Notes: generated from the sequence alone by a model not told the origin. DNA of 64,000 bases from Psychroflexus lacisalsi (GCF_020164495.1 NZ_JAIQYZ010000006.1:62001-126000); one strand, 5' to 3'; shown: positions 37,118-47,412, numbered from the stretch's first letter. A program made the numbers and translations.

Positions 37118-38410
37118 TTAACTATTCATCAGGTCTTCAATCTCTTCAATTTCAATAGGAATATTGCCCATCAAATTCTTAGGAGATCCTTTTTCTTGAA
37201 TCACCACATCGTCTTCGAGTCGAATGCCCATATTTTCATCGGGCAAGTAAATCCCAGGCTCTACTGTAAAGACTTGATTGGCTTTCATTGGTTCATGTAG
37301 TAAGCCGTAATCGTGAGTATCGAGTCCGATATTGTGAGAAGTCCCGTGCATAAAGTATTTTTTATACGCTGGCCAGTCTGGGTTCTCATTTTGTACATCG
37401 GCTTTATCGAGTAGTTTTAAATCAAGTAGTTCAGAAGTCATCAATTTGCCTACTTCAATGTGGTAATCTTTCCAGATGGTTCCGGGCACCAACATATCAG
37501 TCGCCAGTTTTTTTACTTTATTGACAGCCGTATAGATTTGCTTTTGCCTGTCTGTATATCTTCCTGAAACAGGAATAGTACGAGTCATATCGCTAGTGTA
37601 GTTGGCATATTCGGCACCAACATCTATCAAGATTAAGTCTCCGTCTTTCAGTTGTTCTTTGTTTTCTATATAATGAAGCACGGTCGCATTTTTTCCTCCG
37701 GCAATGATGGGAGTGTAAGAAAATCCGCGGGATTTATTGTTTAAAAATTCATGCATAAATTCAGCTTCGAGCTCGTATTCCCATTTGCCTGGTTTAGTAA
37801 ATTTGAGAACTCTTCTAAATCCTTTTTCGGTGATATTACAAGCTGTTTGCATCGCTTGCAGTTCCAGCGGATGCTTTATAGAACGCAACCTTTGAAGGAT
37901 TGGATTACTTTTTGAAACCTGGTGCGCCGGATAGTTTTCCTTTAGCCACTTGTTAAAACGATCTTCTCGTGTTTCGGTAGCGTGAGCTGCTCTGTAATGC
38001 TCATTGGTATTCATATAAACCATACCGGTAAGCGCCATCAACTCGTTAAACACCTTTTCAAAATCCTGCTTCCAATACACCGTTTGTATACCAGAAGTAT
38101 GTAGCGCTTTTTCTTTGTTGAGTTTCTCACCCTCCCAAACGGCAATGTGTGGGTTGGTTTCAGTTAAGAATAAAATCTCTCGATGCTTCGGATCTGGTGC
38201 ATCTGGAAATAAAACCAAAATACTCTCCTCTTGATCTACCCCACTTAAGTAGTAGATATTACGATCCTGCTGAAAAGGAATCGTACTATCTGCACCTATT
38301 GGGTAAATATCATTGGAGTTGAACACGGCCAGACTTCCTGGCAACATCTGACTCATGAAGTTTTTTCTGTTCTGAATAAATAATTCGCTGGATATAGGCT
38401 CGTATCTCAT
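37118..38410 (-). CDS. pepP: Xaa-Pro aminopeptidase (aminopeptidase P, M24B)
   Basis: A 430-residue cytosolic enzyme that removes an N-terminal residue before proline. The N-terminal non-catalytic domain starts EPISSELFIQNRKNFM. The two-metal pita-bread domain has Asp in LILIDVGAEY, Asp in TSDMTRT, His in HGTSHNIGLDTHD, Glu in FTVEPGIYLP and Glu in IRLEDDV. I use ATG 38410 (MRYEPISS); an in-frame TTG nine bases upstream is weaker. A TACCTTTG promoter element lies 16 bases before this ATG. Confidence 0.94.
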   Translation of the reverse strand: MRYEPISSELFIQNRKNFMSQMLPGSLAVFNSNDIYPIGADSTIPFQQDRNIYYLSGVDQEESILVLFPDAPDPKHREILFLTETNPHIAVWEGEKLNKEKALHTSGIQTVYWKQDFEKVFNELMALTGMVYMNTNEHYRAAHATETREDRFNKWLKENYPAHQVSKSNPILQRLRSIKHPLELQAMQTACNITEKGFRRVLKFTKPGKWEYELEAEFMHEFLNNKSRGFSYTPIIAGGKNATVLHYIENKEQLKDGDLILIDVGAEYANYTSDMTRTIPVSGRYTDRQKQIYTAVNKVKKLATDMLVPGTIWKDYHIEVGKLMTSELLDLKLLDKADVQNENPDWPAYKKYFMHGTSHNIGLDTHDYGLLHEPMKANQVFTVEPGIYLPDENMGIRLEDDVVIQEKGSPKNLMGNIPIEIEEIEDLMNS

Positions 38411-38426
38411 TTTTTTCAATTTTCAT

Positions 38427-38434
38427 CAAAGGTA
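38427..38434 (-). promoter_or_regulatory. -7 promoter element of pepP
   Basis: The minus strand reads TACCTTTG, an exact TAnnTTTG, 16 bases from the chosen ATG. Confidence 0.65.
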
Positions 38435-38574
38435 TAAAATGGAGATTAAAAAATCATCAAGGATTGAAAAGACGAAAATAATTGTGTGACATCCGAATTC
38501 ACGACAAGGTTTTCGTGGTTTTCCTTCAATAGGCTTTAAATTTATTCTAAATTAAGCGTAAATCATTGACTTCA

Positions 38575-38606
38575 TTTGTTTCAGAGCTTTGTGTAGCGTA
38601 TTTTTG
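38575..38606 (+). promoter_or_regulatory. -33/-7 promoter of sdhCAB
   Basis: TTTG (38575-38578) and TATTTTTG (38599-38606) are separated by 20 bases, the ideal Bacteroidetes spacing. The ATG of sdhC follows at 38628, so the TTG codons inside this stretch are not starts. Confidence 0.8.
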
Positions 38607-38627
38607 CACAAAATCAAATACAGAATA

Positions 38628-39293
38628 ATGGCTGGAATAAGCAAAACATCAATAGCAAGGAAAGTTGCTATGGCTCTTTCAGGACTTTTTTTAGTCCTTT
38701 TTTTAGCTCAACACTTCACTATTAACTTCACTTCGGTAGTAAGTCCTTCTACTTTCAATGAGATTTCTCATTTTATGGGAACTAACTTTGTTGTACAGGC
38801 TATCCTGCAACCTATTTTAATCGCAGGAGTCGTTTTTCATTTCGTAATGGGGTTTGTACTCGATGTACGAAACAGAAAAGCGAGAGGAGTAAAATATAAT
38901 AAATTTAAAGGTCAAGCCAACTCTCCATGGGTATCTAGAAATATGATACTTTCTGGTTCGGTAGTCTTAGCTTTTTTAGGATTGCACTTTTATGATTTCT
39001 GGATCCCAGAATTGATTCATAAATATGTAGAAACAAATCCTGATGATCCCTTCAGGTATTATGACGAAACGATAGCTAAATTTGCAGGCAATCCAATAAG
39101 AACTGGTCTTTACAGTATATCATTTGTTCTTTTGATGTTACACCTTCTACATGGTTTCGCTTCTTCATTTCAAACGATGGGCGTTAACAATAAATACTCT
39201 AGTGGTATTAAGATTTTTACCAAAGCTTTTGCGATTGTTATTCCAATGGGTTTTGTGTTTATTGCGATATTTCACTATTTTAATAACTTATAA
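38628..39293 (+). CDS. sdhC: Succinate dehydrogenase cytochrome b subunit (b558 type)
   Basis: A 221-residue membrane anchor with about five transmembrane helices ([19 protein letters not shown], then [52 protein letters not shown] and [17 protein letters not shown]). Conserved histidines in the helices (QHF, FHF, LHF, LHLLHG) are candidate haem ligands. The single large subunit replaces the SdhC+SdhD pair, as in Bacillus and Bacteroidetes. It is first in the sdhC-sdhA-sdhB operon, 11 bases before sdhA. Confidence 0.93.
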   Translation: MAGISKTSIARKVAMALSGLFLVLFLAQHFTINFTSVVSPSTFNEISHFMGTNFVVQAILQPILIAGVVFHFVMGFVLDVRNRKARGVKYNKFKGQANSPWVSRNMILSGSVVLAFLGLHFYDFWIPELIHKYVETNPDDPFRYYDETIAKFAGNPIRTGLYSISFVLLMLHLLHGFASSFQTMGVNNKYSSGIKIFTKAFAIVIPMGFVFIAIFHYFNNL

Positions 39294-39304
39294 GCGAAAG
39301 GATT

Positions 39305-41308
39305 ATGTCAGTTTTAGAATCAAAAATTCCAGAAGGTCCAATTGAAAAAAAATGGACAAAACATAAAAATGAAATCAATCTTGTAAATCCTGCTAATAAA
39401 AGAAACATCGACATTATTGTTGTTGGGACTGGACTTGCAGGCGGAAGTGCTGCAGCAACATTTGCAGAACTAGGTTACAATGTAAAAACTTTTTGTTATC
39501 AAGATTCCCCACGTCGTGCACACTCAATTGCTGCACAGGGTGGTATTAATGCTTCCAAGAATTACCAAGGTGATGGTGATTCTGACTATAGATTGTTTTA
39601 CGACACTGTGAAAGGTGGAGATTACAGGTCTAGAGAAGCTAACGTATATAGACTTGCAGAGGTTTCTAGTAATATCATTGACCAATGTGTTGCTCAGGGA
39701 GTTCCTTTTGCAAGAGAATATGGCGGTCTTTTAGATAACCGTTCTTTTGGTGGTGTATTGGTATCAAGAACTTTTTATGCCAAAGGTCAAACCGGCCAGC
39801 AATTGTTACTTGGAGCTTATTCAGCAATGAATAGACAAATCAATAGAGGAAAAATTCAATCATTCAATCGACATGAAATGATGGATTTGGTACTTGTCGA
39901 TGGAAAAGCTAGAGGAATTATCGCTCGTGATCTTGTGTCAGGAAATATTGAAAGGCACTCAGCTCATGCTGTTGTTTTGGCCTCTGGTGGTTACGGAAAC
40001 GTATTCTACTTGTCTACCAATGCTATGGGAAGTAATGTGATGGCAGCCTGGAGAGCTCACAAAAAAGGTGCTTTCTTCGCCAATCCTTGCTTTACACAAA
40101 TCCACCCAACTTGTATTCCTGTCTCTGGAGACTTGCAATCCAAATTAACTTTGATGTCGGAATCCTTAAGAAACGATGGACGTATCTGGGTGCCAAAACA
40201 TGAAAAAGATGCCAAAGCGATAAGAGAAGGAAAATTAAAACCAACTGAACTTGCTGAAGAAGATAGAGACTACTACTTGGAAAGAAGATATCCAGCATTT
40301 GGTAACTTAGTTCCTCGAGATGTGGCATCAAGAGCTGCTAAGGAACGTTGTGATGAAGGATATGGTGTGAATAAAACAGGTCAGGCGGTCTATCTTGATT
40401 TTAAAGCTGCTATCGAGCGTTACGGAAAAGAAAAAGCATTTACTTCTGGACATAAAAATCCAAGTAAAGAAGAAATTATAAAATTAGGAGAACAAGTAGT
40501 CGAGTCTAAGTATGGTAACCTGTTTGAAATGTATGAAAAGATTACAGATCAAAATCCTTACAAAACTCCTATGATGATTTTTCCAGCTGTTCACTACACA
40601 ATGGGTGGTCTTTGGGTCGATTATAATCTAATGACCACAATTCCTGGATGCTATGCTGCTGGAGAAGCTAATTTCTCAGATCACGGTGCCAATAGACTTG
40701 GAGCTTCAGCTTTGATGCAAGGTTTAGCGGACGGTTATTTTGTCCTTCCTTACACTATTGGAGATTACTTAGCAGACGACATTAGAACTGGAACAATTTC
40801 TACTGAAACTGAAGAATTTGTAACTGCTGAGAAAGAAGTTAAAGAACGAATTCAGAGATTATTTGACGCTAAAGGCAAGAATCCTGTAGATTACTACCAC
40901 AAAAAGCTTGGTAGAATCATGTGGGACAAATGCGGAATGTCTCGTAATGAGAAGGAGCTTAGAGAAGCTATGGAAGAAATCAAAGAGTTGAGAGAAGATT
41001 TCTGGAAAAATGTAAGAATAACTGGTAAAGCTGAAACTAAAAATGCTGAATTAGAAAAAGCAGGACGAGTTGCAGATTTCCTTGAGCTTGGAGAACTTTT
41101 TGCTAAAGATGCCCTAGAAAGAAATGAATCTTGCGGTGGTCATTTTAGAGAAGAATATCAAACTGAAGATGGAGAAGCTTTGAGAGACGATGAGAATTTC
41201 AAATTCGTTTCAGCGTGGGAATACGTAGGAAATCCTAGAGATGCTAAGCTTCACAAAGAACAGTTAGAATTTGAAAATATAGAATTAAAAACAAGAAGCT
41301 ATAAATAA
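39305..41308 (+). CDS. sdhA: Succinate dehydrogenase/fumarate reductase flavoprotein subunit
   Basis: A 667-residue FAD subunit that oxidises succinate to fumarate. The dinucleotide-binding [17 protein letters not shown] is near the N-terminus, followed by the FAD-linkage His region [31 protein letters not shown] and the substrate region HYTMGGLW and [15 protein letters not shown] match the family. GGHFREEYQ lies near the C-terminus. The length is typical of Bacteroidetes/Bacillus-type enzymes. It is followed 7 bases later by sdhB. Confidence 0.97.
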   Translation: MSVLESKIPEGPIEKKWTKHKNEINLVNPANKRNIDIIVVGTGLAGGSAAATFAELGYNVKTFCYQDSPRRAHSIAAQGGINASKNYQGDGDSDYRLFYDTVKGGDYRSREANVYRLAEVSSNIIDQCVAQGVPFAREYGGLLDNRSFGGVLVSRTFYAKGQTGQQLLLGAYSAMNRQINRGKIQSFNRHEMMDLVLVDGKARGIIARDLVSGNIERHSAHAVVLASGGYGNVFYLSTNAMGSNVMAAWRAHKKGAFFANPCFTQIHPTCIPVSGDLQSKLTLMSESLRNDGRIWVPKHEKDAKAIREGKLKPTELAEEDRDYYLERRYPAFGNLVPRDVASRAAKERCDEGYGVNKTGQAVYLDFKAAIERYGKEKAFTSGHKNPSKEEIIKLGEQVVESKYGNLFEMYEKITDQNPYKTPMMIFPAVHYTMGGLWVDYNLMTTIPGCYAAGEANFSDHGANRLGASALMQGLADGYFVLPYTIGDYLADDIRTGTISTETEEFVTAEKEVKERIQRLFDAKGKNPVDYYHKKLGRIMWDKCGMSRNEKELREAMEEIKELREDFWKNVRITGKAETKNAELEKAGRVADFLELGELFAKDALERNESCGGHFREEYQTEDGEALRDDENFKFVSAWEYVGNPRDAKLHKEQLEFENIELKTRSYK

Positions 41309-41315
41309 TTGAATT

Positions 41316-42062
41316 ATGAAGCTTAAACTTAAAGTATGGCGTCAAGAAGACGCTCAAGATAAAGGAGGATTTAAGAACTATGATGTAGATGGAATCGACG
41401 GTGATATGTCATTCTTGGAGATGCTTGATGTTCTGAATAACAATCTGGTCAATGAAGGTATTGATCCAGTAGAATTTGATCACGACTGTAGAGAAGGTAT
41501 TTGTGGCTCTTGTTCATTGCAAATTAATGGTGAACCTCATGGTCCAGACAGAAGAATAACAACCTGTCAGCTACACATGAGAAAATTTAAAGACGGCGAT
41601 GAAATTGTTATTGAACCATTTAGAGCTACCGCATTTCCAGTAATAAAAGATTTAGTCATTGACAGATCTGCTTTTGATAGGATACAGCATGCAGGTGGGT
41701 ATATTTCTGTAAACACTTCAGGAAATACGCAAGATGCGAATTCTATTCCAATCGATAAGCAAGATGCTGATGATTCATTTTATGCTGCGACTTGTATTGG
41801 TTGTGGAGCATGTGTTGCTGCCTGCAAAAATGCAAGTGCAATGCTCTTTACTTCCGCTAAAGTATCTCAATTTGCATTGTTGCCTCAAGGAAAGATTGAA
41901 GCTCATGAGCGTGTCTTAGAAATGGTTCATCAAATGGATAAAGAAGGTTTTGGTAACTGCACAAACACCGGAGCCTGTGAAATAGAATGTCCAAAAGGAA
42001 TTTCATTAGAAAACATTGCAAGGTTAAATAGAGAGTATTTAAGTGCTAGCGTATTTAGTTAG
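41316..42062 (+). CDS. sdhB: Succinate dehydrogenase/fumarate reductase iron-sulfur subunit
   Basis: A 248-residue subunit that carries electrons from FAD to quinone. The plant-type 2Fe-2S cluster is bound by CREGICGSC plus the later Cys in TTCQLH. The C-terminal ferredoxin part has [11 protein letters not shown] and [14 protein letters not shown] for the 4Fe-4S and 3Fe-4S clusters. It closes the operon, and a terminator starts 25 bases after the stop. Confidence 0.97.
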   Translation: MKLKLKVWRQEDAQDKGGFKNYDVDGIDGDMSFLEMLDVLNNNLVNEGIDPVEFDHDCREGICGSCSLQINGEPHGPDRRITTCQLHMRKFKDGDEIVIEPFRATAFPVIKDLVIDRSAFDRIQHAGGYISVNTSGNTQDANSIPIDKQDADDSFYAATCIGCGACVAACKNASAMLFTSAKVSQFALLPQGKIEAHERVLEMVHQMDKEGFGNCTNTGACEIECPKGISLENIARLNREYLSASVFS

Positions 42063-42087
42063 AACTTAGACTAATGAACTTTATATT

Positions 42088-42120
42088 AAAGCGTTCTGGA
42101 TGAATTCCAGGACGCTTTTT
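42088..42120 (+). terminator. Terminator of sdhCAB
   Basis: AAAGCGTTCTGG (42088-42099) pairs with CCAGGACGCTTT (42107-42118) with one G-U and ends in Ts. It abuts the stop of the convergent WYL gene. Confidence 0.85.
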
Positions 42121-43036
42121 AATTGGTAAATATATTTCGATACACAAAAGGGATTTCAGCTTTAGCTGTAGATTCACATTCTCGAAGTGTTCTTTCGTCG
42201 AGCAATTTTAATTTTGGAGGATTTAAGACCTTAACATTGTACATCCATTGAAAAATCCATCCCAAAAGTTCTCTATTGATTCCGCAGTGGAAAGTCAATA
42301 AGTAATTTCCATCTAATTTGATAATCTTTTGAGAGTGATGCCAAAAATGATCCTCTATAAAACGGCCAGTTACGGAGGTGAATTCAATTTCAATATCATA
42401 GACTTTTTCGTCAATATTTTTAGTTACGCCAAAACGTTTACTAAGCTCTATGTCAAGAAGGCTTTTATATTTCTTATAACCAGTAAACGACTTACCTAAC
42501 TTGATCTGACCCAATTGTCTTATACCAAAAATCTCAATTATATTCTTCTCGGGATTGTAACATGCTAAATAATAGGAAGCCCTGTGATAAATTATATCAA
42601 GAGGAAAGACTGTGAATTGAAAGGAGTCTAAATCTAAATTATCCCCTGTCTCATCGTCTCTGACCAGAGAAGCCTCTAATGCGCTTTGTTGATAGATCGA
42701 CCTTTCGATTAGGGCAATGGTCTTGGTTTTTGATTTATCAAGATACTGATTCGAAAACCGAGTAGTTAAAATATTATCCGCTGTTTTAAAAGACAACTTA
42801 TGATCGGGTGAGGATAGAGCTTTTATATAAAAGTATTTTTTTCCTTCTTCAAAGTAAGTGTTCAACTCGCCACCCTCTTCAATTATAAAGTATAATGATT
42901 TAAGGTCTCTTTGAATTTGACGCTGAGAAACAATAAAATTTTCTTCTCCCAACATGTCAACCAATTGACTGGTAGTGAATGCGTTTGATTTAAGGTATGA
43001 CTTTAAAACTGCTAATCGTTTTAGATAATCGCTCAT
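42119..43036 (-). CDS. WYL-domain transcriptional regulator
   Basis: A 305-residue regulator with an N-terminal winged helix-turn-helix (about 5-65: YLKRLAVLKSYLKSN, then SQRQIQRDLKSLYFIIEEGG) followed by a WYL-type ligand-sensing domain (about 140-230, with DIIYHRASYYLACYNPEKN and the FGIRQLGQIK strand) and a C-terminal WCX-like extension. WYL proteins often sense nucleic acids or nucleotides. Neighbours are sdhCAB and threonine dehydrogenase, with no obvious target. Its operator was not identified. Confidence 0.85.
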   Translation of the reverse strand: MSDYLKRLAVLKSYLKSNAFTTSQLVDMLGEENFIVSQRQIQRDLKSLYFIIEEGGELNTYFEEGKKYFYIKALSSPDHKLSFKTADNILTTRFSNQYLDKSKTKTIALIERSIYQQSALEASLVRDDETGDNLDLDSFQFTVFPLDIIYHRASYYLACYNPEKNIIEIFGIRQLGQIKLGKSFTGYKKYKSLLDIELSKRFGVTKNIDEKVYDIEIEFTSVTGRFIEDHFWHHSQKIIKLDGNYLLTFHCGINRELLGWIFQWMYNVKVLNPPKLKLLDERTLRECESTAKAEIPFVYRNIFTN

Positions 43037-43092
43037 GTATAGACGTTTTATGTCGTTTCAGGAAATAAATATAAAAAAAAGTCAATTGGATA

Positions 43093-43184
43093 TACATTTG
43101 CATAACAAAAAGACATATACTCGAGCTTCATCCTAATTCTCTGTATATAAAAACACCTGCTTGAGGGCAGGTGTTTTATTTTTT
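43093..43184 (+). ncRNA. Possible small RNA with own promoter and terminator
   Basis: An exact -7 element TACATTTG at 43093-43100 on the plus strand is followed after about 50 bases by a strong hairpin (43150-43177) and the T-run TTTTATTTTTTC. A transcript from about 43106 to 43184 would be near 80 nt and has no reading frame. The same hairpin can end the tdh transcript on the other strand, so the promoter is the only specific support, and no -33 element is clear. Confidence 0.3.
43150..43184. terminator. Terminator hairpin between tdh and the WYL gene
   Basis: AAAACACCTGC (43150-43160) pairs perfectly with GCAGGTGTTTT (43167-43177). T-runs flank it in both directions, richer on the plus strand. 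Confidence 0.8.
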
Positions 43185-43207
43185 CAAAAAGTTCTAAACA
43201 AAAAATA

Positions 43208-44164
43208 CTAGTGAGTAATCTCAAGTGATTTGACACCTTCCAGCATTGCTTTTACAATCATTTCGAGATTAAAATCATGTTTCCAGCCCCAGTCTGTTCT
43301 AGCATCAGAATTATCAATACTATCTGGCCAGGAATCGGCAATATCTTGTCTGAAATCAGGTTCATAATCAATATGAAAGTCTGGAATATGCTTTTTGATT
43401 TCAACATAAAGATCTTCTGGGGTAAAACTTACGCTGGCAAGGTTATAAGAGGATCTTATTTTAACAGATTCTTCAGGGGCATCCATGATAGAAACGGTAG
43501 CATTTATAGCATCATCCATATACATCATAGGAAGAATAGTTCCTTTTGAAAGGAAAGAGGTATACTGTGATGACCTCAAGGCTTCATGAAAAATTTCAAT
43601 AGCATAATCTGTAGTTCCTCCTCCTGGAGCAGTTTTATAACTAATCAATCCTGGATAACGGATACTTCTCACATCTACTCCATAACGTTTGTGATAGTAT
43701 GCACACCAACGTTCGCCGGACTGTTTGCTGATGCCATAAACGGTAGATGGCTCCATGATAGTTTGTTGTGGCGTATTAACTTTGGGTGTCGTAGGGCCAA
43801 AAACCGCAATACTGGATGGCCAGAATATTTTATTTACCAATTGTTCTTTACCGAGATTAAGAACATTGAATAAAGACGTCATATTAAGATCCCAACCTTT
43901 CTCAGGATATTTTTCAGCAGTTCCGCTTAGCATAGCTGCCATCATATAAACCGTATCAATCTTGTGCGTAGAAACGACGGTTTTGAAGTTCTCATAGTCG
44001 GTAGCATCTAAAATTTCAAAGAGTCCACCACTTAACTCTGAAGACGTAGAAGGTTTAATATCACTAGCTACCACAGCATCATCTCCATGAATGTCTCTTA
44101 AAGCTAGGGTAAGTTCTGAACCTATCTGACCACAGGCACCAACTATCAATATTTTTGAAGGCAT
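43208..44164 (-). CDS. tdh: L-threonine 3-dehydrogenase, short-chain dehydrogenase type
   Basis: A 318-residue extended-SDR protein. It shows GACGQIGSEL for NAD binding, the Ser in WPSSIAVFGP, and the catalytic Tyr-Lys pair in VYGISKQSGE. The AMLSGTAEKYPEKGW and RYPGLISYKTAPGGGTTDY stretches are distinctive of UDP-galactose-epimerase-like threonine dehydrogenases, which oxidise threonine to 2-amino-3-ketobutyrate. The partner kbl is not in the window. A TAAATTTG promoter element lies 16 bases before the ATG. A generic epimerase is the main alternative. Confidence 0.85.
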   Translation of the reverse strand: MPSKILIVGACGQIGSELTLALRDIHGDDAVVASDIKPSTSSELSGGLFEILDATDYENFKTVVSTHKIDTVYMMAAMLSGTAEKYPEKGWDLNMTSLFNVLNLGKEQLVNKIFWPSSIAVFGPTTPKVNTPQQTIMEPSTVYGISKQSGERWCAYYHKRYGVDVRSIRYPGLISYKTAPGGGTTDYAIEIFHEALRSSQYTSFLSKGTILPMMYMDDAINATVSIMDAPEESVKIRSSYNLASVSFTPEDLYVEIKKHIPDFHIDYEPDFRQDIADSWPDSIDNSDARTDWGWKHDFNLEMIVKAMLEGVKSLEITH

Positions 44165-44180
44165 AATTTTGAATTTTGTG

Positions 44181-44188
44181 CAAATTTA
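44181..44188 (-). promoter_or_regulatory. -7 promoter element of tdh
   Basis: The minus strand reads TAAATTTG, an exact TAnnTTTG, 16 bases from the ATG at 44164. Confidence 0.6.
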
Positions 44189-44251
44189 AGCTTTGATAAA
44201 CATATTGGAATAAAAATATCGTAATTATGAAAAACTTAATCCTCTAGCTTT

Positions 44252-44259
44252 TACATTTG
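44252..44259 (+). promoter_or_regulatory. -7 promoter element of the lipoprotein gene
   Basis: TACATTTG matches TAnnTTTG. The TTG inside it (44257) is in frame with the gene but lies within the promoter, so the ATG at 44278 is the start. Confidence 0.65.
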
Positions 44260-44277
44260 AATACAGAAAAATTCATT

Positions 44278-44805
44278 ATGAAAAATAAATCAGCGCTACA
44301 TATAGTATCAGTTCTAATTTTTTTTGCTGCTGCAGTGTCCTGTAGTAATCAAGAGAAAGGAAATAAAGCCGATAAATTTGATTCGGAAACCTCAGATGAA
44401 CTTGAGGAAAAAATTAAACTGGATACCATTCAGCTTGTCAAATTGTCTGATGAAACAAAAAAGGCAATCGAAGATTGGAATAAGTATATTGCTTTAAATT
44501 CTGAAATTGAACGTTTTGAAAACTACACTGTATTAGATGTCATCAATAATGCTGGTACCATAGGAAATGTTGTGGATTCACTAAACTTTACAGTTCCCAA
44601 AGTTTTTGATACTAAAGCTGTGAAAGCTAGAATTGTAACCATCCAGACACATACAATGCTACTGGATGAAAATTCTAAACGTGTAGAGCCCAACCCAACG
44701 GAAATAAAAGATTTGAGTGCAAAAATAAAACTGGATTTCAATAACCTCAACATACAATTAAACGAAGTCTTCATCATAGAAGACAATTCTTTCCAAATCG
44801 ATTAA
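44278..44805 (+). CDS. Uncharacterised lipoprotein (175 aa)
   Basis: No family is recognised. The N-terminus is a lipoprotein signal (basic MKNKS, hydrophobic stretch, then AAAVSC with Cys22 as the probable lipidation site). The rest is acidic and helix-rich (EELEEKIKLDTIQLVKLSDE, then DWNKYIALNSEIERFENYTV), suggesting a periplasmic helical bundle. The next gene, an NTF2-like exported protein, starts 9 bases later, so the two are probably co-transcribed. Confidence 0.8.
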   Translation: MKNKSALHIVSVLIFFAAAVSCSNQEKGNKADKFDSETSDELEEKIKLDTIQLVKLSDETKKAIEDWNKYIALNSEIERFENYTVLDVINNAGTIGNVVDSLNFTVPKVFDTKAVKARIVTIQTHTMLLDENSKRVEPNPTEIKDLSAKIKLDFNNLNIQLNEVFIIEDNSFQID

Positions 44806-44814
44806 AATATACAT

Positions 44815-45303
44815 ATGAAACCTATTCAAAGCCTTTTAATCTTACTGTTTTTTTCTAGTATAAGTAATGCGCAAACTGAGCAAATCAATATTACAATTGA
44901 TAGTTGGCACAAAGCTGCAGAAAAAGCAGACTTTGAAACGTATTTTGATTTAATGAGTAAAGATGCTGTATTTGTGGGATCAGATGCAAGTGAAGTTTGG
45001 GATATTAAAGAATTTAAAGTGTTTTCTAAACCTTATTTTGATGCTGGTAAAGCCTGGACGTTTATACCAGTCAATAGAAATGTTTATACCGGAAGAAATA
45101 AAAATATCGCTTGGTTTGATGAGGTTTTAAATTCAGAACATATGGGGATTTGCAGAGGGTCTGGTGTTCTTGTTCGAAATCAAGATGAAGACTGGAAAAT
45201 CAAACATTATGTACTTTCGCTTGCTATACCAAATTCGCTGGTTGATCAACTTGTGAAGCAGAAAACAAATTTAGATAACGAATATCTAAAGTCTCAACCC
45301 TAA
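44815..45303 (+). CDS. Exported NTF2-like / SnoaL-like protein
   Basis: A 162-residue protein with a signal peptide (LLILLFFSSISNAQ, cleavage near 20) and a compact alpha+beta domain. The stretches IDSWHKAAEKADFETYFDLM, KDAVFVGSDASEVWD and WFDEVLNSEHMGICRGSGVL match the NTF2/SnoaL-like (DUF4440-type) fold. Members bind small ligands or have lost catalysis; no active site is clear. It follows the lipoprotein gene closely and precedes an M13 peptidase that has a near-consensus promoter of its own (TATTTTTA, 45329-45336). Confidence 0.8.
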   Translation: MKPIQSLLILLFFSSISNAQTEQINITIDSWHKAAEKADFETYFDLMSKDAVFVGSDASEVWDIKEFKVFSKPYFDAGKAWTFIPVNRNVYTGRNKNIAWFDEVLNSEHMGICRGSGVLVRNQDEDWKIKHYVLSLAIPNSLVDQLVKQKTNLDNEYLKSQP

Positions 45304-45357
45304 ATTTTCTTTCAACATAAAAAGCTGTATTTTTAACCAAAATAAAATTAGAACATT

Positions 45358-47412
45358 ATGAATAAAGTAAAATTAATGTTTGTAGCTATAGGAGCTTCAA
45401 CATTGCTTTTTTCGTGTCAGGATTCCAACAAGGAAACTGCGGACGAAAGTAGAGGCATTGCCTTACAATACATGGACACCACAGTGAATCCTCAGGATGA
45501 TTTCTACAGCTATGTTAATGGTGGCTGGATGAAAACAGCAGAAATTCCAGATGATAGGACGTCTTGGGGTGGGTTTCAAATCTTGAGAAAATCCACAGAC
45601 AATGACGTTTTGGAAATTTTAAAAACCGCTGAAGAATCAGGAAAATACTCAGCAACTTCAGATCAAGGAAAAGCAATTTCAGTTTTCAACTCTATCATGG
45701 ATACGTTGTCTAGAAATGTTGCTGGTGTAGATCCAATCATGGATAAACTAGACCTTATTAATGAAGTAAAAACTAAAAAAGATATACAAAAACTTTTAGC
45801 TGAGTATCCAACAGCTATTTCCGCACCATTTTTTGGTGTTTCCTCGTATTCAGATCCAGATGATAGTAACACAAATGCTGCTTATGTAGGAACTGGAAGC
45901 CTTGGCCTACCAGATAGAGATTACTACCTGGATCAGGATGATAAATCCAAAGAAATAAGAGAGCAGTACAAAGAACATATCGTGAAAATGCTGGCTTACT
46001 TTGGCGGCTCTAAAGAAGATGCGAAATTCAGAGCAGAGACTATTCTTAAGCTTGAAACACAACTGGCTGAACCAAGACTTGATAAAGTAGCAAGGAGAGA
46101 TTTTAGAAATTTCAACAATCGCTATGCAGTTAGTGACCTCAATACGGTTGCTAAAAATATAGATCTTAAAGCTTATATGACTGATCTAGGAATAGAGAAG
46201 TTACCCGATACAGTTTTGGTCATGGAGCCAAAATACATGGAGGCTTTAGATCAAATGATTGCTGAAACACCGCTTAACGATTTAAAGAGCTTAATGACCT
46301 GGTCAACTATCAATTCTGCATCCAATCAACTTTCTACTGAAATAGCTACAACCAACTGGGAGTTTTATAGCAAAACCTTGAGCGGTGCAAAAGCGCAAAG
46401 ACCTTTGGATGAGCGTGCGCTATCCGTAGTGAATGGAAGTATAGGTGAAGCGGTTGGTAAGCTATATGTGGATCAAAAATTCCCACCAGAAGCTAAAGAA
46501 AAAGCTGAAGACATGGTTGGAAATGTAATTACAGCCTTCAAAAACAGAATCAATGATTTAGAGTGGATGGAAGATAAAACCAAAACTAAGGCTATTGAAA
46601 AACTAGATAAATTCACCGTGAAAATTGGTTATCCGGATGAATTTGAAGATTATAGCGACTTAAGTGTGTCTCCAGAAAACACCTACTACGAGAACATGCA
46701 GGCGGTTTCTAAATGGAATTATAAAGATAACCTCAGCAAAATAGGTGAGCCTGTAGATAAAACAGAATGGGGAATGTCACCTCAAACTGTAAACGCTTAT
46801 TTCAATCCATTATACAACGAGATTGTCTTTCCTGCTGCTATTTTACAACCTCCTTTCTACGATTACAAAGCAGATGCTGCCGTGAATTATGGTGGAATTG
46901 GAGCCGTCATTGGTCATGAAATTTCTCATGCTTTTGATGATAGTGGATCAAGATTTGATGCCGATGGAAATTTAAAAAACTGGTGGTCCGATAAAGATCT
47001 TGAAAAATTTACAGAGCGTGGAAATAATCTTGCTGAACTTTACAGCAGTATAGAAGTTTTAGATAGTGTCTACATCAATGGCAAATTCACCTTAGGAGAA
47101 AATATTGGTGATCTAGGTGGAGTCCTCGGAGCTTATGATGGTCTGATGCTTCATTATGAAAATAATGAAAAGCCTGGTAAGATTGCTGGTTTCACACCTG
47201 AGCAACGTTTCTTTATGTCTTGGGCAACCGTTTGGAGAACTAAAACCAGAGATGAAGCTTTGAGAACTCAAGTAAAAACGGACCCACACTCTCCGGGACA
47301 ATACAGAGCTTACGTACCTCTTCAAAATATAGATGCATTTTACGATGCTTTCGATGTCAAAGAAGGTGACGATATGTTCATCGCTCCAGAGGAAAGAGTA
47401 AGAATCTGGTAA
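45358..47412 (+). CDS. M13-family metallopeptidase (PepO/neprilysin-like) lipoprotein
   Basis: A 684-residue zinc peptidase. A lipobox LLFSC suggests an outer- or inner-membrane lipoprotein. The N-terminal M13 domain begins near NPQDDFYSYVNGGWM. The catalytic part has the substrate motif VNAYFNP, zinc ligands His520, Glu521 and His524 (HEISHAFDD) and Glu581 (GENIGDLGG), and the family C-terminus RVRIW. The length is typical. It degrades oligopeptides. A strong terminator follows. Confidence 0.95.
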   Translation: MNKVKLMFVAIGASTLLFSCQDSNKETADESRGIALQYMDTTVNPQDDFYSYVNGGWMKTAEIPDDRTSWGGFQILRKSTDNDVLEILKTAEESGKYSATSDQGKAISVFNSIMDTLSRNVAGVDPIMDKLDLINEVKTKKDIQKLLAEYPTAISAPFFGVSSYSDPDDSNTNAAYVGTGSLGLPDRDYYLDQDDKSKEIREQYKEHIVKMLAYFGGSKEDAKFRAETILKLETQLAEPRLDKVARRDFRNFNNRYAVSDLNTVAKNIDLKAYMTDLGIEKLPDTVLVMEPKYMEALDQMIAETPLNDLKSLMTWSTINSASNQLSTEIATTNWEFYSKTLSGAKAQRPLDERALSVVNGSIGEAVGKLYVDQKFPPEAKEKAEDMVGNVITAFKNRINDLEWMEDKTKTKAIEKLDKFTVKIGYPDEFEDYSDLSVSPENTYYENMQAVSKWNYKDNLSKIGEPVDKTEWGMSPQTVNAYFNPLYNEIVFPAAILQPPFYDYKADAAVNYGGIGAVIGHEISHAFDDSGSRFDADGNLKNWWSDKDLEKFTERGNNLAELYSSIEVLDSVYINGKFTLGENIGDLGGVLGAYDGLMLHYENNEKPGKIAGFTPEQRFFMSWATVWRTKTRDEALRTQVKTDPHSPGQYRAYVPLQNIDAFYDAFDVKEGDDMFIAPEERVRIW

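Noticed and set aside
43048-43236. 62-residue minus-strand reading frame
   Set aside because: It covers the tdh terminator and the -7 element, has no family features and overlaps the end of tdh.
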